A stretch of DNA of 64,000 bases from Streptomyces sp. NBC_00271 (GCF_036178845.1 NZ_CP108070.1:9858001-9922000); one strand, 5' to 3'. Positions 11,523-20,425 are shown, counted from the stretch's first letter. The notes: generated by a model not told the origin, from the sequence alone. Translations and numbers: made by a program.

Positions 11523-12617
11523 TCAGATCACCTTCAGACGGACCAGCGCCCCCAGCGTCAGCGCCCCGGGCAGCAGCGGCACCCACACCGTGATGATCCG
11601 GTACGCCAGCACGACCGCCGTCGCCACGGCCACCGGGCCGCCCGCCGCCACGAGCGCGACGATCAGCGCCGCCTCCACCGAACCGATGCCGCCCGGCGTG
11701 GGCACCATCGCGACGGCCGCCGTCGCCGCCAGATACGCGAGAGCCATGTGCAGGGGCGGCACCGCCAGGTTCATCGCCTGACCGACCGCGGTCAGCCCGG
11801 CTGCCTGCAGCAGAGGGAAGGCGAGCGATCCGCCCCACAGGGCGAGCGCGCGTGCCGGACGGGTGTGCACGGAGCGGGCCTCGCCGAGCGCGGTGCGCAG
11901 GAACGACAACACGGCCCCGCGCAGCCGTCGTACGAGAAGAAGCGTGGCCACCGCGGCCAGGAGGACCACTCCCGCGGCGAGCAGCAAGGGGCCGATCGCG
12001 CCGGAGGGGAGGAGGGACCCGATGTGCAGGGCTCCCGGGAACGCGATGAGCAGGCCCACCAGGAGGGTCAGCCGGGCGATCGACTCCGCGAGCATGTAGA
12101 GCGCGAGCGCGGCGGAGGAGCGCGCGAGCGGCACGCCGCACACGGTCATGAAGCGCAGATTGACCGCGCCGGCGCCGAGACCGGTCGGCAGCAGGTGGTT
12201 GGCCGCGCCCGCGGCGAACTGGGTGGCGAGCAGCCGACGCGCGGGCAGCCGCTGCATGACCGCGCCCTGCCGGGCGGAGGCCGCGGCGACCCAGGTCAGG
12301 CAGGTCGCGACGGCGGCCGCCAGCAGCCACGGCCACTCGGCCGAGCGCAGATGGCCGAAGCCCTCCATGAGGACGGACCGATGCCGCACCGCGACCACCA
12401 GGACGAGGGCGAGCGGGATCACGCACAGGACCGACCTGAGCGGGAAGCGTCGGGATCCTTGGGAGAATCCCTGGGGAAGCTTCTGGGGAAGTCGAACCGC
12501 TGTCACATCGGGAGAGGTTCTCCACGCCGCGCCAACGGGGGGTTGCGGGCGCGCGTCCGGCGGACGACGTGCCGGGCAAGGTGCGGGAGGGGTCGTCGCC
12601 GTCGTGGGTGCCGTCAT
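11523..12617 (-). CDS. YbhN/UPF0104 (LPG-synthase TM-region) family membrane protein
   Basis: A 364-residue polytopic protein. After a Pro/Ala-rich cytoplasmic N-terminus of about 60 residues there are roughly eight hydrophobic segments. The block AAGAANHLLPTGLGAGAVNLRFM and the C-terminal TAAVAMVPTPGGIGSVEAALI are signature stretches of the flippase-like domain shared with MprF's membrane part. The soluble lysyl-transferase domain is absent, so a lipid-translocating role is possible but unproven. Divergent from the ABC transporter across a region with 12-base direct repeats. Confidence 0.85.
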   Translation of the reverse strand: MTAPTTATTPPAPCPARRPPDARPQPPVGAAWRTSPDVTAVRLPQKLPQGFSQGSRRFPLRSVLCVIPLALVLVVAVRHRSVLMEGFGHLRSAEWPWLLAAAVATCLTWVAAASARQGAVMQRLPARRLLATQFAAGAANHLLPTGLGAGAVNLRFMTVCGVPLARSSAALALYMLAESIARLTLLVGLLIAFPGALHIGSLLPSGAIGPLLLAAGVVLLAAVATLLLVRRLRGAVLSFLRTALGEARSVHTRPARALALWGGSLAFPLLQAAGLTAVGQAMNLAVPPLHMALAYLAATAAVAMVPTPGGIGSVEAALIVALVAAGGPVAVATAVVLAYRIITVWVPLLPGALTLGALVRLKVI

Positions 12618-12629
12618 GAATTCCTTACT

Positions 12630-12664
12630 GTGTTCTTCACCGTGTTCTTCACCGGTTCTTCGTG
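12630..12664. repeat. Three 11-base direct repeats with 12-base period in a divergent promoter region
   Basis: GTGTTCTTCAC at 12630-12640 and 12642-12652, then the degenerate GGTTCTTCGTG at 12654-12664. They lie between the YbhN-type gene (start 12617) and the ABC transporter (start 12721). Spacing near one helical turn suggests iterated protein binding, but no regulator is encoded next to it. Confidence 0.6.
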
Positions 12665-12720
12665 GACTTCATCCGGGAATCATTGACCTCAACGATGCTT
12701 GAGGTCCTACGGTCACTCCC

Positions 12721-14646
12721 ATGAGCATGGAGAGCACAGCCTGGACCCAGCTGTACAGCGTCATGAACGCGCAGCAGGAGCGCCGTCCCTTCGCCCGCGC
12801 GACCCTGCGTCGCATCGCCGCCTTCGCCCGTCCGCATCGCCGCCGCATCGGCCAGTTCGTGGTCCTCAGCGTGCTGACCGCGCTGCTGGCCGTCGCGACG
12901 CCGGTGCTCGCGGGGCGCGTCGTGGACGCCATCGTGTCCGGCGGCGACGAAGCAACCGTCATCCGCCTTGCCGTATTCATCGCACTCATCGCGCTCGCCG
13001 AGGCGGCGCTCGGGCTCCTCGGCCGCTGGCTGTCGGCGACGCTCGGCGAGGGGCTCATCCTCGATCTGCGGACGGCTGTGTTCGATCATGTGCAGCGCAT
13101 GCCGGTCGCGTTCTTCACACGTACCCGTACGGGCGCGCTGGTCAGTCGACTCAACAACGACGTGATCGGCGCCCAACGCGCCTTCAGCAACACGCTGTCC
13201 GGAGTCGTCAGCAATCTCGTCACGCTGCTGCTCACCCTCGCCGTCATGCTCACCCTGTCCTGGCAGATCACCCTGCTCGCGCTGGTGCTGCTGCCGGTGT
13301 TCGTGGTGCCCGCGCGGCGGACGGGCAGCCGTATGGCACGCCTGCAACGGGAGGCGGCGAACCTGAACGCGTCGATGGGCACCCGGATGACCGAGCGGTT
13401 CTCCGCGCCCGGCGCCACGCTCATCAAGCTCTTCGGGCGGCCCGGGGACGAGTCCGCGGAGTTCGCGGCGCGGGCCCGGCGGGTGCGGGACATCGGGGTG
13501 CGTACGGCGATGGCGCAATCGGCGTTCATCACGGCCCTCACGCTGGTCTCCGCCCTGGCCCTCGCGCTCGTGTACGGGCTCGGCGGCTGGTTCGCCCTGC
13601 GCGGCAGCCTGGAGCCGGGCGCCGTCGTCTCACTGGCGCTGCTGCTGACCCGCCTGTACGCGCCGCTCACCTCGCTCGCCGGGGCGCGCGTCGAGGTCAT
13701 GAGCGCCCTGGTGAGCTTCGAGCGCGTCTTCGAGGTGCTCGACCTCGAGCCGCTCATCGAGGAGAAACCCGACGCCCGTACGGTCCCGGAGGGCCCGGCG
13801 GCCGTGGAGTTCCAGGACGTCCGCTTCGCCTACCCCTCCGCCGACAAGGTCTCCCTCGCCTCCCTCGAGGAGGTCGCCGCCCTCGACACCCGGGGCGGCG
13901 CCGAGGTCCTGCACGGCGTGTCCTTCCGCGCCGAGCCCGGCCAGACCGTCGCCCTCGTCGGCTCCTCCGGCGCCGGCAAGTCGACCATCGCCCAACTGCT
14001 GCCGCGCCTGTACGACACCGACGAGGGCACCGTCCGTATCGGCGGCGTCGACGTCCGCGACCTGAGCGCCGAGTCGATGCGCGGGACCCTCGGCATGGTC
14101 ACCCAGGACGGTCACCTCTTCCACGACTCGGTACGCGCCAACCTGCTCCTGGCCCGCCCCTCCGCGACGGAGGACGACCTGTGGGACGTACTGCGCAGGT
14201 CCCGCCTCGAAGACCTCGTACGCTCCCTGCCCGACGGCCTCGACACCGTGGTCGGCGAGCGCGGCTACCGTCTATCCGGCGGCGAGCGCCAGCGCATGAC
14301 CATCGCCCGGCTGCTGCTCGCCCGCCAGCGTGTCGTCATCCTCGACGAGGCCACCGCCCATCTGGACAACACCTCGGAGGCGGCTGTCCAGGAGGCGCTC
14401 ACCGAGGCGCTGGAAGGGCGCACGGCCGTGGTGATCGCGCACCGGCTGTCCACCGTGCGAACCGCCGACGTGATCCTCGTCGTGGAGGCCGGACGGATCG
14501 TGGAGCGGGGCACGCACGAGGAGTTGCTCACGGCGGAGGGTCGGTACGCGGAGCTGTACCGGACTCAGTTCAAGAAGGACCGGGAAGTCGGCAAGGACCG
14601 GGACGGCGTGGCGGAGGTCGCCGTCGCGGCGGAGGCGATCCCGTAG
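12721..14646 (+). CDS. ABC transporter, fused permease and ATPase (exporter half-transporter)
   Basis: A 641-residue type I exporter. An N-terminal ABC_membrane domain (about 35-330, six hydrophobic helices) is followed by a nucleotide-binding domain with Walker A GSSGAGKST (about 414-422), Q-loop VTQDG, signature LSGGERQRM and Walker B VVILDEATAHLD. A short extra loop (DKVSLASLEEVAALDTRGGA) precedes the usual HGVSF strand. As a single gene it probably homodimerises; substrate unknown (lipid or drug type). A bidirectional terminator follows. Confidence 0.95.
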   Translation: MSMESTAWTQLYSVMNAQQERRPFARATLRRIAAFARPHRRRIGQFVVLSVLTALLAVATPVLAGRVVDAIVSGGDEATVIRLAVFIALIALAEAALGLLGRWLSATLGEGLILDLRTAVFDHVQRMPVAFFTRTRTGALVSRLNNDVIGAQRAFSNTLSGVVSNLVTLLLTLAVMLTLSWQITLLALVLLPVFVVPARRTGSRMARLQREAANLNASMGTRMTERFSAPGATLIKLFGRPGDESAEFAARARRVRDIGVRTAMAQSAFITALTLVSALALALVYGLGGWFALRGSLEPGAVVSLALLLTRLYAPLTSLAGARVEVMSALVSFERVFEVLDLEPLIEEKPDARTVPEGPAAVEFQDVRFAYPSADKVSLASLEEVAALDTRGGAEVLHGVSFRAEPGQTVALVGSSGAGKSTIAQLLPRLYDTDEGTVRIGGVDVRDLSAESMRGTLGMVTQDGHLFHDSVRANLLLARPSATEDDLWDVLRRSRLEDLVRSLPDGLDTVVGERGYRLSGGERQRMTIARLLLARQRVVILDEATAHLDNTSEAAVQEALTEALEGRTAVVIAHRLSTVRTADVILVVEAGRIVERGTHEELLTAEGRYAELYRTQFKKDREVGKDRDGVAEVAVAAEAIP

Positions 14647-14667
14647 GACCGTCGGCCGACGCCCCGC

Positions 14668-14691
14668 CCCCCGGATCACCGGATCCGGGGG
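14668..14691. terminator. Bidirectional terminator between ABC and MMPL genes
   Basis: Perfect 10-bp stem CCCCCGGATC (14668-14677) and GATCCGGGGG (14682-14691) with a 4-base loop, located between two convergent genes. Confidence 0.85.
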
Positions 14692-14712
14692 CGCGGCGGC
14701 AGTGAGGTGTCG

Positions 14713-17106
14713 TCAGTCGGCCGTCGACGGGGTGAGGGGGACGGATTCCGGTACGGCGTGGACGGGGCCGAGCCGGTGGTCGCCCTCGATGTCGAGGTCG
14801 GGAAGGCGCCGCTCCAGCCACTTCGGCAGCCACCAGGCCGCGTGCCGGGTCAGTGCCAGGACGGCCGGGACGAAGGTCATCCGGATGACGAACGCGTCGA
14901 GCAGGACACCGGCGGCGAGTGCGAAGGCGATCTGTTTCAGCATCGTGCTGTCGGAGGTGAGGAAGGCGGCGAAGACCGAGGTCATGATGAGGGCCGCGGC
15001 CGTCACGACCCGCCCGCTGTGCCGCGCGCCGCTGTGCACCGCGCCCAGCGGACTCCCGGTGCGGAGGTAGGACTCCCGCATCCTCGAGACGAGGAAGACC
15101 TCGTAGTCCATCGCGAGGCCGAACAGCACGGCCAGCAGGATGATCGGCAGGAAGCTGCTGACCGGTCCGGTGGTGTCCACACCGATCAGGCTGCCGAGGT
15201 GGCCCAGCTGGAAGACGCCGACCACCGCGCCGAGGGTCGCCGCGATCGAGAGAAGGAAGCCCGCCGCGGCCTTGAGGGGCACCACCAGTGAGCGGAAGAC
15301 CAGGAGCAGCAGGAGCAGCGAGAGCCCGATCACGACGGCGGCGAAGGGGATCAGCGCCGAATCGAGCTTCGCGGCGACGTCGACGCTCACGGCGGTGCTG
15401 CCCGTGACCTGGACGGTGGCGCCGGTGTCCCGCAGGATCGCGGCCCGGTCGTCGCGGATGGTGTTGACCAGTGTCTTGGTCGCCGGATCGCTGGGCGCGC
15501 TGTCCGGTATCACCTGGATGAGCGCGGTGTGGGTGGCCGGGTTGGCCACGGGTTTGCCGACGGTGGCCACGTCGGGCAGCGCGCCGATGGTGGCGGCGAC
15601 CCGCTGGGCGGCCGTGGTGGGGTCGGAGCTGTGGCTGGTGTCCGCCAGCACGAGGAGCGGGCCGTTGAACCCGGGCCCGAGCTTCTCGCCGATCCTGTCG
15701 AAGGCGATGCGCTGAGAGGAGGAGCCGGGCGCGGTGCCGTTGTCGGGCAGGGCGAGGCGCATGTCGTGAGCGGGCCAGGCCAGCGCACCGAGGAAGGCCA
15801 CCACCGCGACCAGGGTCAGCAGGGGGCGGCGGGTGACCAGCCTGAACCAGCGCTCGGCGGCGTTGGCGGCCGTGCCCGCGACGTGCTCGCCGGTGGGGCT
15901 CATGACGCGCTCGCCGGTACGGCTCGCGACGATTTCCTCGGCATCGCTCGCGACGATCTCCTCGGTACCGCGGGCGACGTTGTCACCGGTACCGCTCAGG
16001 ACGTTATCCCCAGTAGTGCTCACGACGTTCTCGCCGTCGGCGTCCTCGCCCGCACCGCCGACGGCCTGCTCGCGGCGCATCGCGCGGGAGCCCGGCCCGG
16101 GCGTCAGACGGGTGCCGGCGAAGCCGAGGACCGCGGGCAGCAGCGTGGTCGCGACCAGTACGGCGATCAGCACCGCGCCGGCGGCGGCCAGTCCCATGGC
16201 CGTCAGATAGGGGATTCCGACCACGGTGAGGCCGGTCATCGCGATGACCACGGTCAGTCCGGCGAACACCACGGCGCTGCCCGCCGTGCCCACCGCCAGC
16301 GCGGCCGACTCCTCCGGCTCCATGCCGTGGGCGAGGTGGAACCGGTGACGGCTGACGATGAACAGGGCGTAGTCGATGCCGACCGCGAGCCCGATCATCA
16401 GGGCCAGGCTCTGCGCGGTCGAGGAGATCGAGACGGTCCCGGTGAGCGACAGCGCACCGAAGATGGCCGTGGCGACACCGAAGAGCGCCGTGACGACGGG
16501 GATTCCGGCGGTCAGCAGGGAGCCGAAGGTCAGAGTGAGGATGACCAGGGCGACGCCGACGCCGATGATGTCGCTTCGGTGGGACTCCGACGGGGCGTTG
16601 CCGAACGCGGAGCCGCCGACGTCGACCCGCATGCCCTGCTGGTTCGCCCCGGCCACGGCGGACTTGAGTTCATCCAGCGCGTTCGGCTCCAACGCGCTCT
16701 GCGGGACCTCGTAGCGCACCTGCGCGACGGCGGTGGTGCCGTCCGCGGAGATGGTGTGAGCGTCGAACGGGCTGACCACCTTGGCGACTTGGGGCGCGGA
16801 TCCGGCCGCGTCCAGGGCGGCCCGGATACGGGCGCTGTCGGCCGGGCCGGTCACCTTCTGGCCGTCCGTCGCGGTGAACACGATCTGCGCGCTCGTGCCG
16901 GAGAAGGTGGGGAAGTCGGTCTTCATCCGGTCCAGGGCCCGCTGGGACTCGGAGCCGGGGATCGCGAAGGTGTTGTCGAGCTTGCCGGTGCCGCCGAAGG
17001 CCGTCATGCAGAGCACGGCGGCCGCGACCAGCGCCAACCACAGGGCCAGCATGCGTCGTCGGTGGCGGAAGGCGAGGCGCCCGAGGCGGTGAAGGAAGGC
17101 GGGCAT
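14713..17106 (-). CDS. MMPL/RND-family exporter
   Basis: A 797-residue membrane transporter with the two-fold MMPL layout: helix 1 after MPAFLHRLGRLAFRHRRRML, an extracellular loop, five helices including the GLAVGIDYALFIVSRHRF signature, then a second half with GLAMDYEVFLVSRMRESYL. The Asp in GIDYALF and MDYEVFL are the proton-relay positions. ATG 17106 is chosen because it sits just after the twin operator and gives the standard N-terminus; the upstream extension would run into the regulator's promoter. A repeat-rich insert occupies the cytoplasmic loop at about residues 354-409. Divergent from and probably repressed by the TetR gene. Confidence 0.93.
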   Translation of the reverse strand: MPAFLHRLGRLAFRHRRRMLALWLALVAAAVLCMTAFGGTGKLDNTFAIPGSESQRALDRMKTDFPTFSGTSAQIVFTATDGQKVTGPADSARIRAALDAAGSAPQVAKVVSPFDAHTISADGTTAVAQVRYEVPQSALEPNALDELKSAVAGANQQGMRVDVGGSAFGNAPSESHRSDIIGVGVALVILTLTFGSLLTAGIPVVTALFGVATAIFGALSLTGTVSISSTAQSLALMIGLAVGIDYALFIVSRHRFHLAHGMEPEESAALAVGTAGSAVVFAGLTVVIAMTGLTVVGIPYLTAMGLAAAGAVLIAVLVATTLLPAVLGFAGTRLTPGPGSRAMRREQAVGGAGEDADGENVVSTTGDNVLSGTGDNVARGTEEIVASDAEEIVASRTGERVMSPTGEHVAGTAANAAERWFRLVTRRPLLTLVAVVAFLGALAWPAHDMRLALPDNGTAPGSSSQRIAFDRIGEKLGPGFNGPLLVLADTSHSSDPTTAAQRVAATIGALPDVATVGKPVANPATHTALIQVIPDSAPSDPATKTLVNTIRDDRAAILRDTGATVQVTGSTAVSVDVAAKLDSALIPFAAVVIGLSLLLLLLVFRSLVVPLKAAAGFLLSIAATLGAVVGVFQLGHLGSLIGVDTTGPVSSFLPIILLAVLFGLAMDYEVFLVSRMRESYLRTGSPLGAVHSGARHSGRVVTAAALIMTSVFAAFLTSDSTMLKQIAFALAAGVLLDAFVIRMTFVPAVLALTRHAAWWLPKWLERRLPDLDIEGDHRLGPVHAVPESVPLTPSTAD
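15881..16048 (-). repeat. Seven tandem 24-bp in-frame repeats inside the MMPL gene
   Basis: Seven consecutive 24-base units, each beginning ACG on the plus strand (15881, 15905, 15929, 15953, 15977, 16001, 16025), encode 8-residue repeats such as TGDNVLSG, TGDNVARG and TEEIVASD between the two transporter halves. Units have diverged, so the array is not very recent. Confidence 0.9.
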
Positions 17107-17140
17107 GGCGCTCCATGGTGAGAAAGCGGTCCCAAGAAAC

Positions 17141-17179
17141 TGGCAGTCCTGCCACAATAACAAAGTGGCAGGACTGCCA
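17141..17179. promoter_or_regulatory. Twin palindromic operators for the TetR regulator
   Basis: Two 14-base palindromes TGGCAGTCCTGCCA (17141-17154) and TGGCAGGACTGCCA (17166-17179), centres 25 bases apart. They are also inverted copies of one another. They lie in the 103-base gap between the divergent MMPL and TetR starts, the usual place for an autoregulating TetR repressor to control both genes. A GGATACT hexamer-like -10 at about 17196 would put the TetR transcript start near its GTG. Confidence 0.88.
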
Positions 17180-17209
17180 AGTTCTCGCGGGGCTGGGATA
17201 CTCAGAGGT

Positions 17210-17845
17210 GTGGAGAGCGCGACAGAACCGGGACGCAGGGAACAGAACAAGCGGCGCACGCACGAGGCGCTGATTCACGCGGCGGCGGGGCTGTTCCAGG
17301 AAAACGGCTACGAGGCGACGACCGTGCGGGACATCGCCGCCGCCGCGGGCGTGGGGGAGCGGACCTTCTTCCGCTACTTCCCCTCCAAGGAGAGCCTGAT
17401 CCTGCAGCACGTCCGGGACTTCATCCCGCTGCTGGAGGAGGCGATCCGGGCCCGCCCGCAGGGTGAGACTCCCCTCGCGGCCCTGCGCAACGCCGTCCTG
17501 GAACTCGCCGGTCGCGACGACTGGGCCGCCGGGATCCTCCTCGCCGGACCGCAGCCCCTGTCGACCGCTCCGTCAGGGCGCGGCGAACGCTTCCTCCTGT
17601 TCGACCTGGAGGAAGCCGTCGCATCGGCGTTCCTGGACCGCATGACGGTGGACGGTGCCGACCCGGCCGCGCCGGAAAGCGTGCTGCGGGCGTCCGTCCT
17701 GGCCCGCGCGGGAGTGGGCGTGCTGCGCGCCCTGCGACTCACCTACGCCCGCCTGCCGGAGGCGACGCGCGACGAGATCGGCGTCCTCGACTTCGCCCAC
17801 GCGGCCTTCGCGACGCTGACGGATGCGGAGGGGGGCACCTCGTAG
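17210..17845 (+). CDS. TetR-family transcriptional regulator
   Basis: A 211-residue regulator. The DNA-binding domain is THEALIHAAAGLFQENGYEATTVRDIAAAAGVGERTFFRYFPSKESL in outline (HTH about residues 30-55: TTVRDIAAAAGVGERTFFRYF). The C-terminal ligand domain is unassigned. GTG 17210 is preferred: it follows a -10-like GGATACT by about 8 bases, suggesting a leaderless or nearly leaderless transcript, and avoids translating the operator. It probably represses itself and the MMPL exporter. Confidence 0.92.
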   Translation: MESATEPGRREQNKRRTHEALIHAAAGLFQENGYEATTVRDIAAAAGVGERTFFRYFPSKESLILQHVRDFIPLLEEAIRARPQGETPLAALRNAVLELAGRDDWAAGILLAGPQPLSTAPSGRGERFLLFDLEEAVASAFLDRMTVDGADPAAPESVLRASVLARAGVGVLRALRLTYARLPEATRDEIGVLDFAHAAFATLTDAEGGTS

Positions 17846-17968
17846 GGGGCGACGCCGACGGCTCGGCCCCGTTCATGAGCGAAGAGTCAGGGTTGATGCC
17901 TCCGCGTGGGCAGTGCTTCTGGGTCGTGGGCTGTTCAGCGGGAGGAGCGCGAGGGAACGTGTCCGGGT

Positions 17969-18090
17969 ACGAGGGCACTCGTCGTGCTGAACGCCGGCGT
18001 GAGCATGGGTGTCCTCGACGGAACGGTCTTCACCGTGCTGGTGATCACGGCTCTCGTCACGACGGCCATGGCCGGGTCGCTGCTGTCCGC
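17969..18090 (+). pseudogene. C-terminal remnant of a CPA2-type cation/proton antiporter
   Basis: The frame reads LVVLNAGVSMGVLDGTVFTV then LVITALVTTAMAGSLL, closely matching the last helices of Kef/NapA-type antiporters (typical form: ELVVLNxGLxxGVLxxxLFTxxVxMALVTTxMxGPLL). The N-terminal 350 or so residues are absent; upstream sequence is unrelated. No start or ribosome site fits, so this is a gene scar. The frame continues for 130 bases into sequence antisense to the racemase gene. Confidence 0.7.
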
Positions 18091-18120
18091 ACGCGCGGCC
18101 GATTCCCCTGCCAGGCCGGC

Positions 18121-18972
18121 TCAGTTCGCCGGAGTGGTCACCGGCAGCCGGGTCGCCGCGGACATGAGTGCCGCACGCGGCACCCACGTCCCCGAGGCCA
18201 GCGCCCGGCCCACCGGGTAGGCGAGGGCCGCCGCCGGGAGCACTCCGGGCCGGCCACTGAGCTGCACATCGACGGCACCTACGGCCTGCCCGGCCCCCTC
18301 GGCCAGCTCCGCCTCCACTGCCTCCACGGCCCCGTTCAGGCGCCGCAGAGTCTGCCGGGCGACCGCCTCTGCGCTGTCGTACAGGGTGACCCCCGCCGGC
18401 AGCCGCTCCAGGATCTGAGGGGCGACGAGAGGGTAGTGGGTGCAGCCCAGGACCACGGAGTCACAGTCGGCGGGCGTGCGCTCGGCGGCGGCTGCGATCG
18501 CAGCGGTCGCCCCGTCCTTGTCGCCGTGGTCGATCGCCTCGGCGAGACCCGGGCAGGCGACTCGCACGACCGGTGTGCCGTTCGCGAAGTCGGCGATGAG
18601 CCGCTCTTGATAGACACTCGCCGTCGTACGGACGGTCGCCCACACCGCGACACTTCGGGCGGCCGCCGCGGCCGGCTTCACCGCAGGGACGGTGCCCACC
18701 ACCGGCAGGTCGGGTTCGAACTCCCGGCGCAGCAGGTCGATCGCGGTGACGGTCGCCGTGTTGCAGGGCACGACGAGAGCCCGCGCACCTCGCGCGACGG
18801 CCGTCCGGGCCGCGACGAGGAGGCGGTCCGTGACGTACGACGCCGTCCGCGATCCCCAGGGCGCGCCGTCGGGGTCCATGAGCAGCAGCAGATCGAGCCG
18901 CGGGGCGAGGTGCCGCAGCCAGCCGGTGGTGGGCACGAGTCCCAGCCCTGAGTCGATCAACGCCACTGTCAC
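18121..18972 (-). CDS. Glutamate/aspartate racemase family protein (MurI-like)
   Basis: A 283-residue Asp/Glu racemase. The two catalytic cysteines are in ARALVVPCNTATVTA and CDSVVLGCTHYPLVAPQI, and the N-terminal VALIDSGLGL carries the usual Asp-Ser. A true MurI supplies D-glutamate for peptidoglycan, but streptomycetes carry several relatives, and the N-terminus (SGLGLVPTTGWLRHL) is typical of the secondary actinobacterial group. GTG 18972 is the best start; GTG 18966 is possible. Longer in-frame extension upstream is Pro/Arg-rich and not conserved-looking. Confidence 0.85.
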   Translation of the reverse strand: MTVALIDSGLGLVPTTGWLRHLAPRLDLLLLMDPDGAPWGSRTASYVTDRLLVAARTAVARGARALVVPCNTATVTAIDLLRREFEPDLPVVGTVPAVKPAAAAARSVAVWATVRTTASVYQERLIADFANGTPVVRVACPGLAEAIDHGDKDGATAAIAAAAERTPADCDSVVLGCTHYPLVAPQILERLPAGVTLYDSAEAVARQTLRRLNGAVEAVEAELAEGAGQAVGAVDVQLSGRPGVLPAAALAYPVGRALASGTWVPRAALMSAATRLPVTTPAN

Positions 18973-19287
18973 GGCGACGAAGGTACCAAACACCCGGAAC
19001 CGGGCGGGCTGTGCGGTCCCGTCACCTCCCCCGGTCGCCCGCCCGTGCCCACGGCCCCCGTGTCTTTCGTCCCCCAACCCCGGAGGTGGCCGAGCGCCCC
19101 TCCCCGGGTGCGTATCCGGTGCCCCGCCGACCTCGTCCGCGCAGTTCGGCGAGGTCAGTCTGGCCAGCGGCGCGGCAAACGGAAGGGACCACTGCGAGCG
19201 TTCAGATTGACGCGACCCCGGCAGAGTACGCGCCGTCCGGTCCGGGCGGTGGTCCGGCCCAGGCACGGGAGCAGGCGACGCAGGAAC
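18973..19287. other. Intergenic region between racemase gene and mobile-element debris
   Basis: About 315 bases. It is C-rich, with a CCGGAACCGG-like dyad near 18996, and no convincing gene. It includes the racemase promoter and possibly degraded element sequence at its right end. Confidence 0.4.
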
Positions 19288-19835
19288 TGACGCGCTGTTC
19301 GCCTCGTTCCCGCGGCGCGACCAGCGTCGCAAGGGGGAGTTGTACCTGCGCGGTCTGCTGTTGGCCGAGAGACGCAAGACGATCCGCAACATCGGTGCCC
19401 ACGTCGGCGGGGCGGCCATGGAGCACAGCCTGCACCACTTGTCCAGCAGCTCCACCTGGGACTGGATGCCGGTGCGGCGGGCCTTGGCCGGACACCTTCA
19501 GCAGGTCAGCGCCCCGCACGTGTGGGTGGTGCGGCCGATGCCGATACCGCAGGTCGGCGATCGGTCCGTGGGCGTCCACGAGGGTGTGGACCCGGGCACG
19601 GACCAGACGTTCCACGGTCAGCGCGGCTTCGGTCTCTGGCACGTGTCCGACACTCTGGGTGTGCCGGTCAACCGGCGGCTGTTCCTGCCGAGCAGTGGCT
19701 GCGGGACCGTACGAGGCGCGTCAGGTCGAGATAACCGAAGCGGTCGCGCAGGAGACCTGGGAGCAGTACGCCGCCACGGTCCTGGAGCCCGTGGCCGACT
19801 GGCGGTTGGCTCGGCCGGTTCCCCCGCCGCCCGCC
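19288..19835 (+). pseudogene. Broken IS701-type (DDE) transposase fragment
   Basis: Frame pieces read ALFASFPRRDQRRKGELYLRGLLLAERRKT, then HSLHHLSSSSTWDWMPVRRALA, HVWVVRPMPIPQVGDRSVGVHE and QRGFGLWHVSDTLGVPVNRRLFLP, the N-terminal half of IS701-family transposases in the expected order. Near 19685 the frame shifts: EQWLRDRTRR continues in another frame and ITEAVAQETWEQYAATVLEPVADWRL in a third. No ribosome site or complete catalytic triad remains, so it is inactive. (Long stretches are quoted as separated pieces.). Confidence 0.8.
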
Positions 19836-19874
19836 GTGCCTCGTGGGCGGTCGCCGTACGCGTCGACACCGCGG

Positions 19875-20285
19875 GCAGGCAAATTCCGCACCCTGAAGTC
19901 CGTCCTGCGGGACGCCTATGGCAAAGGGGCCATGGCGGACGACCCTGTGAAGGGCGTCCAGGAACCGGAGTACGTCCGCGAGAAGGTGGTCATCCCCTCC
20001 CTCGCCTATGTGAAGAAGGCGCTGACAGTCGCTGGCGAAAATCTCGCGCTTGAGATCGTCATGATGGTGGGCGGCGGCCTACGAAACGGGGAAGCCCGCG
20101 CGGTGCACATCAACAACGTCCCACCGTGCACGAGCTCGTTGGCGGACGACGTCTACCGGGCGCACGAGCAGATCCACTCCCATACGCACGAGCCGGCGAA
20201 GCTGAAGCACCGCAAGACAGGGGGGTTTCCGAGGGGGCCCTCTGCCCCGTTGGGTGCGGGAAGCGATGGAGCGCAGGGCGATCCT
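19875..20285 (+). pseudogene. Phage-type tyrosine integrase fragment
   Basis: The frame reads AYGKGAMADDPVKGVQEPEY, VREKVVIPSLAYVKKALTVA, LALEIVMMVGGGLRNGEARAV, then ADDVYRAHEQIHSHTHEPAK and LKHRKTG, the core-binding and first catalytic region (Arg of GLRNGEA) of actinomycete site-specific integrases. After a frameshift near 20220 a short VREAMER piece (about 20254-20275) resumes in another frame. The HxxR and Tyr boxes are gone. It is fused in frame to the transposase tail, showing repeated rearrangement here. Confidence 0.8.
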
Positions 20286-20425
20286 TCGTCAAGGGATGGG
20301 CCGTCGTCACCCGCACATGGTTTCAGGCGACGCTGCTCGCAGGGCTCGGACAGACGAGCCATCTGGGCGATCCACGCCGCGCGGTGGACGCACGCCGCCG
20401 ACGTGGCCGTGGTACGGGACGCAGG

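Noticed and set aside
17906..18220. A 104-codon small membrane protein
   Set aside because: No ribosome site, and its recognisable part matches only the end of an antiporter; the rest is antisense to the racemase.
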